Shown here piece after piece: positions 61,284 through 64,000 of a DNA stretch of 64,000 bases. Position 1 is the stretch's first letter, and every line of letters starts with the position of its first letter. The translations under genes and the position numbers were made by a program. This stretch comes from Denitrovibrio acetiphilus DSM 12809 (GTDB taxonomy: Bacteria; Chrysiogenota; Deferribacteres; Deferribacterales; Geovibrionaceae). The stretch is from assembly GCF_000025725.1 (NCBI RefSeq), contig NC_013943.1, positions 1,612,001-1,676,000 on the forward strand, written 5' to 3'. The notes beneath the pieces were generated by a model. It saw nothing but the letters and a program-made list of their open reading frames with translations, did not search any database and was not told the origin of the DNA.

Positions 61284-63066
61284 CTTTCCTCTCTCTGACA
61301 CTAATGTCCCAAGACTGCGCCTGCTCATAGTTACCCCACAAACGGGCATATATACCGCCTGAATCTTTCAGATATTCATGACGTCCCCTTTCGACAACAC
61401 AGCCCCCATCCATCACAATTATCTGATCAACATCTCTGATGGTTGAAAGTCTGTGAGCGATGACTATCACGGTTTTATTTTTGGTGAGATTCGCAATGGC
61501 TCTGATTATCTCTTCTTCGTTTTCAGGGTCAGCAAACGCTGTTGCTTCATCCAGCACTATAACCGGCGCATCCCGGAGTATCGCTCTGGCAATGGTTATC
61601 CGCTGTTTCTGTCCTCCGGACAGCCTGGCTCCTCTGTCACCCGCTTTTGTGCTGTATCCATCAGGCAGAGTCATTATAAAATCATGTATACATGCAGCTT
61701 TTGCAGCTTTTATAATCTCTTCGTGGGTTGCGTCAGGCTTTGCCATTCTGATGTTGTCAGAAAGCGAGTCGTGAAACAGAAAAGTATCCTGAAAAACAAA
61801 AGAAACATGCTCCATAAGTTTTTCAGGGCTGATATTCCGGACATCAATACCACCGACTTTAATACAACCGCTCTCAACGTCCCAAAACCTTGGGATCAGC
61901 TTTGCCACAGTGCTCTTGCCTGCTCCTGAAGGTCCGACAACAGCCGTCACTGTCCCTTTTGGAACTTCAAAACTCACATCACGCAGAGCATACTCTTTTC
62001 TGCTGCTGTATCTGAAAAATACATTTTCAAACACAACAGATGAATCCTGTGGTTCTTTTGGGGTTTCACTGACAGACAGAACGGGAGAATTGAGTACTTC
62101 ATTTATTCTGAAAGCCCCCGCCTGAGATTTTTTTATAAAATTATTCAGCCACATTAAGGGCATCATAGCATCAGCCATACCTGTACTCATCATAAGTGCC
62201 GCTACAAATGCAGAGAACGACAAAGTTCCTGCCGATTTGAAATATATACCCGCAGCGGTTACAGCCAGCAAAGTAGGAATGGGGCTGAGTATGAGCAGAC
62301 CTATCCTTGCAGGAATGCCCGTGGCATTTATCCACTCTTTCAGCCCTTTCTTATAAATATCCAAAGCGGTCTGATATCTCATAAAAGAGCTTTTACCATC
62401 GTCAAATGTTCGTACCACAGGCATTGCCTGAACGAACTCTATGACGGCAGAATTTATCATCTCCTGCCCTTCTTCATATTTTTTTCGGTATGATGCGGCA
62501 TCACGCATTACAAACCCCATCACAGTGAAACCGATAACCAGTACAATCGTACTGACAAGAGCTAGCCGCCAGTCAATTATAAACATCAACGCCATAGACG
62601 CTACGGGCGCAGCTATCGTGCGTCCTATGAAAGGAGTGCTGTCCGCTACGAACGCATGCAGACTCATCACATCATCCACCATAACCTTTTTCAACGCACC
62701 CGACCCTGTTGTTAAAATATACCCCATAGGAACCTTTGCTAAATGACCGGCTATTCTGGTACGAAGGATCTCTTCCAGAGCAAAAGCACCGTTGTGCGAA
62801 ACTTTAAAAGCATAGGTTCTGAAAATAAAAGCGATTGCTGTCAGCAGTATGGTTAACCATACTGATTCCCACACTCCGAACCTAAAACCGATAAACTCTG
62901 TCTCACCGCCGTTTACCAGCGCACCAACAGCCAGTGCCATAAAAAGCATGGCTCCTACAGCAGAAAATGCGCTGAGACCAGCAAGTGTTATACCTGCTTT
63001 GATTTCAAACATAACAGGAGCCATGATGCTCCACAGCCCCTGTTTCATAGTATTATTCTTTTTCAT
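61270..63066 (-). CDS. ABC transporter, fused membrane and ATPase domains (YbtP-like)
   Basis: 598 residues. Membrane domain about 15-310 (MEIVL-type helices; MGYILTTGSGALKKVMVDD). ATPase domain: Walker A GPSGAGKST, Q-loop VFQDTFLFHDS, signature LSGGQKQRITIARAIL, Walker B VIVLDEATAFADPENE; the FADPENE sequence after Walker B is typical of the YbtP/siderophore-linked group. It lies 6 bp after the TonB receptor gene and is the first of two ABC half-transporters. Confidence 0.85.
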   Translation of the reverse strand: MKKNNTMKQGLWSIMAPVMFEIKAGITLAGLSAFSAVGAMLFMALAVGALVNGGETEFIGFRFGVWESVWLTILLTAIAFIFRTYAFKVSHNGAFALEEILRTRIAGHLAKVPMGYILTTGSGALKKVMVDDVMSLHAFVADSTPFIGRTIAAPVASMALMFIIDWRLALVSTIVLVIGFTVMGFVMRDAASYRKKYEEGQEMINSAVIEFVQAMPVVRTFDDGKSSFMRYQTALDIYKKGLKEWINATGIPARIGLLILSPIPTLLAVTAAGIYFKSAGTLSFSAFVAALMMSTGMADAMMPLMWLNNFIKKSQAGAFRINEVLNSPVLSVSETPKEPQDSSVVFENVFFRYSSRKEYALRDVSFEVPKGTVTAVVGPSGAGKSTVAKLIPRFWDVESGCIKVGGIDVRNISPEKLMEHVSFVFQDTFLFHDSLSDNIRMAKPDATHEEIIKAAKAACIHDFIMTLPDGYSTKAGDRGARLSGGQKQRITIARAILRDAPVIVLDEATAFADPENEEEIIRAIANLTKNKTVIVIAHRLSTIRDVDQIIVMDGGCVVERGRHEYLKDSGGIYARLWGNYEQAQSWDISVRERKDEAS

Positions 63067-63072
63067 TTTGCA

Positions 63073-64000
63073 TCAGAAATAATATGCGGCGCCAACGCCA
63101 AGGATACGCCCTCTGGAAGGCATGCCAACGATAACATCCGCGCCATCCACCATAGATGCTCCGTAGTTCCAGCCATAGAGGTCATAAACTTTATCCAATA
63201 TGTTATCACCCCACACATAGACTTCTAAGTTTTCACTCATTACTCCTATGCGGAAATCAAGTTTGTTATAAGAGTCAAGTTCAAATGTGTTTGCAGGATC
63301 CCCTTCTCTGCTGCCGATATACCTGTTTGTCACAGTAGTAACAAGAGCAGGTGCTTTAAATCCCCAGAAAGGCTTCAGCGAAAGACTGTGAGCAATCGAA
63401 ACTGTTGCGTTCCACTCGGGAGAGTTTGGAATACTGTTTCCTTCCTTCGCACCTGAGGTTGAGCCGCCCGGCACAGTTTTGATCTCTGCATCGGTGTAGC
63501 CAAAACCTGCTGTGATGGTGAACCCGCCCCCCGGTTTAACAAAACCGCTGAACTCTGCACCTTTGCTCTCTGTATCAAAATTCTCCACGTCAGATACTCT
63601 ATCCATGTGGTTCCATACCATCACATGGTCATCTTTTATATCGTTATAAAAGAATGCAACGTTTAAGCCTGATTTACCATTCGGAGCTTCAAACTTTGCC
63701 CCCAGTTCAAAACTATCTATTTCAGCTTCGTCATATATAAGATCGTTATCGTATCCGTTTATAAACGCGTTTCCCCAGTCGTTATATCCTTTTGCCTTAT
63801 GCCCTCTGGCATAAGTAAGATAAACATTCGTATCCTCACGCACAGCATAGCTTACAGAAACTCTCCCTGTTCCATAGGATTCAGACATTTCATCAGAATC
63901 AGAGGCTGTTCTGATTGTGCTGGGGTTTGATGGATTAGCCGTCCAGTCTGTATCATACTCCTTTTTATCCCACGTATAACGCAAACCGCCGGTAAGTTTC
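63073..64000 (-). CDS. TonB-dependent receptor, C-terminal part (runs off window)
   Basis: About 309 residues of barrel sequence continue past the window edge without a start. Features: LTGGLRYTWDKKEYD, YLTYARGHKAKGYNDWG, LELGAKFE-like EIDSFELGAKFEAP, YVWGDNILDKVYDLYGW and the terminal GVGAAYYF. These match the C-terminal half of siderophore receptors of the FyuA/iron-complex type. It leads the operon with the ABC pair and FptX-like permease, so it should bring the same ligand through the outer membrane. Confidence 0.9.
   Translation of the reverse strand, partial: KLTGGLRYTWDKKEYDTDWTANPSNPSTIRTASDSDEMSESYGTGRVSVSYAVREDTNVYLTYARGHKAKGYNDWGNAFINGYDNDLIYDEAEIDSFELGAKFEAPNGKSGLNVAFFYNDIKDDHVMVWNHMDRVSDVENFDTESKGAEFSGFVKPGGGFTITAGFGYTDAEIKTVPGGSTSGAKEGNSIPNSPEWNATVSIAHSLSLKPFWGFKAPALVTTVTNRYIGSREGDPANTFELDSYNKLDFRIGVMSENLEVYVWGDNILDKVYDLYGWNYGASMVDGADVIVGMPSRGRILGVGAAYYF

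Overview
The window reads as one continuous bacterial chromosome segment, moderately AT-rich, with tightly packed operons and frequent 1-4 bp gene overlaps. Gene content (multihaem cytochromes with separate flavoprotein reductases, many signalling proteins, an outer membrane, TonB systems, Hqwrq-type kinase, CsgG-like lipoprotein) points to an anaerobically respiring, motile, Gram-negative bacterium. My best guess is a member of Deferribacterota (Denitrovibrio/Geovibrio-like). That is inference from gene style, not from a marker gene.

Layout. 1-1.9 kb: a partial lipoprotein, a small Cys-containing protein and a BASS-family transporter. 2.2-5.7 kb: a CsgG/HfaB-like outer-membrane lipoprotein followed by two exported proteins. 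5.7-9.3 kb: the housekeeping operon yicC-gmk-rpoZ-coaBC-udg. 9.4-18.3 kb: slipin, a GAPDH with a long N-terminal extension, carA, mltG, an unknown membrane protein, ppx and a DUF445 protein. 18.3-25.8 kb: an orphan sensor kinase, tRNA-Leu(CAA), and a nikABCDE-type nickel importer with a NikR-like palindrome upstream. 26-40.4 kb: a respiratory and signalling island (below). 40.6-46 kb: a complete citrate lyase operon (citC-citD-PPC-citE-citF-citX-citG) with an unexpected PPC/DUF296 gene inside. 46.5-49.7 kb: a chemoreceptor gene split by an IS256-family element with a clean 8-bp target duplication. 49.7-54.9 kb: an operon with a TonB receptor, a membrane protein fused to a THEP1-like NTPase, TonB and a methyltransferase. 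55.1-64 kb: three MFS transporters, a YbtP/YbtQ-like ABC pair and a second TonB receptor, resembling a xenosiderophore uptake cassette.

The most interesting region is 26-40.4 kb. It holds two flavoprotein + multihaem cytochrome + outer-membrane MetA-type porin modules. Between them lie a XylR/DmpR-type sigma-54 activator and an MFS transporter. After them come a chemoreceptor with a periplasmic c-type haem motif and a NarX/NarL-like kinase-regulator pair. Module A has a near-consensus -24/-12 promoter and two upstream palindromes facing the activator gene. I infer periplasmic respiration of aromatic or unsaturated organic acids, with dedicated sensing. The substrates cannot be read from sequence. 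The module B flavoprotein carries an in-frame amber codon.

Other structure includes a dispersed repeat family (two approximately 260-bp copies and a 101-bp tandem array of related palindromes), a 44-residue Fis-type HTH remnant, and a decayed exported cytochrome-like gene.
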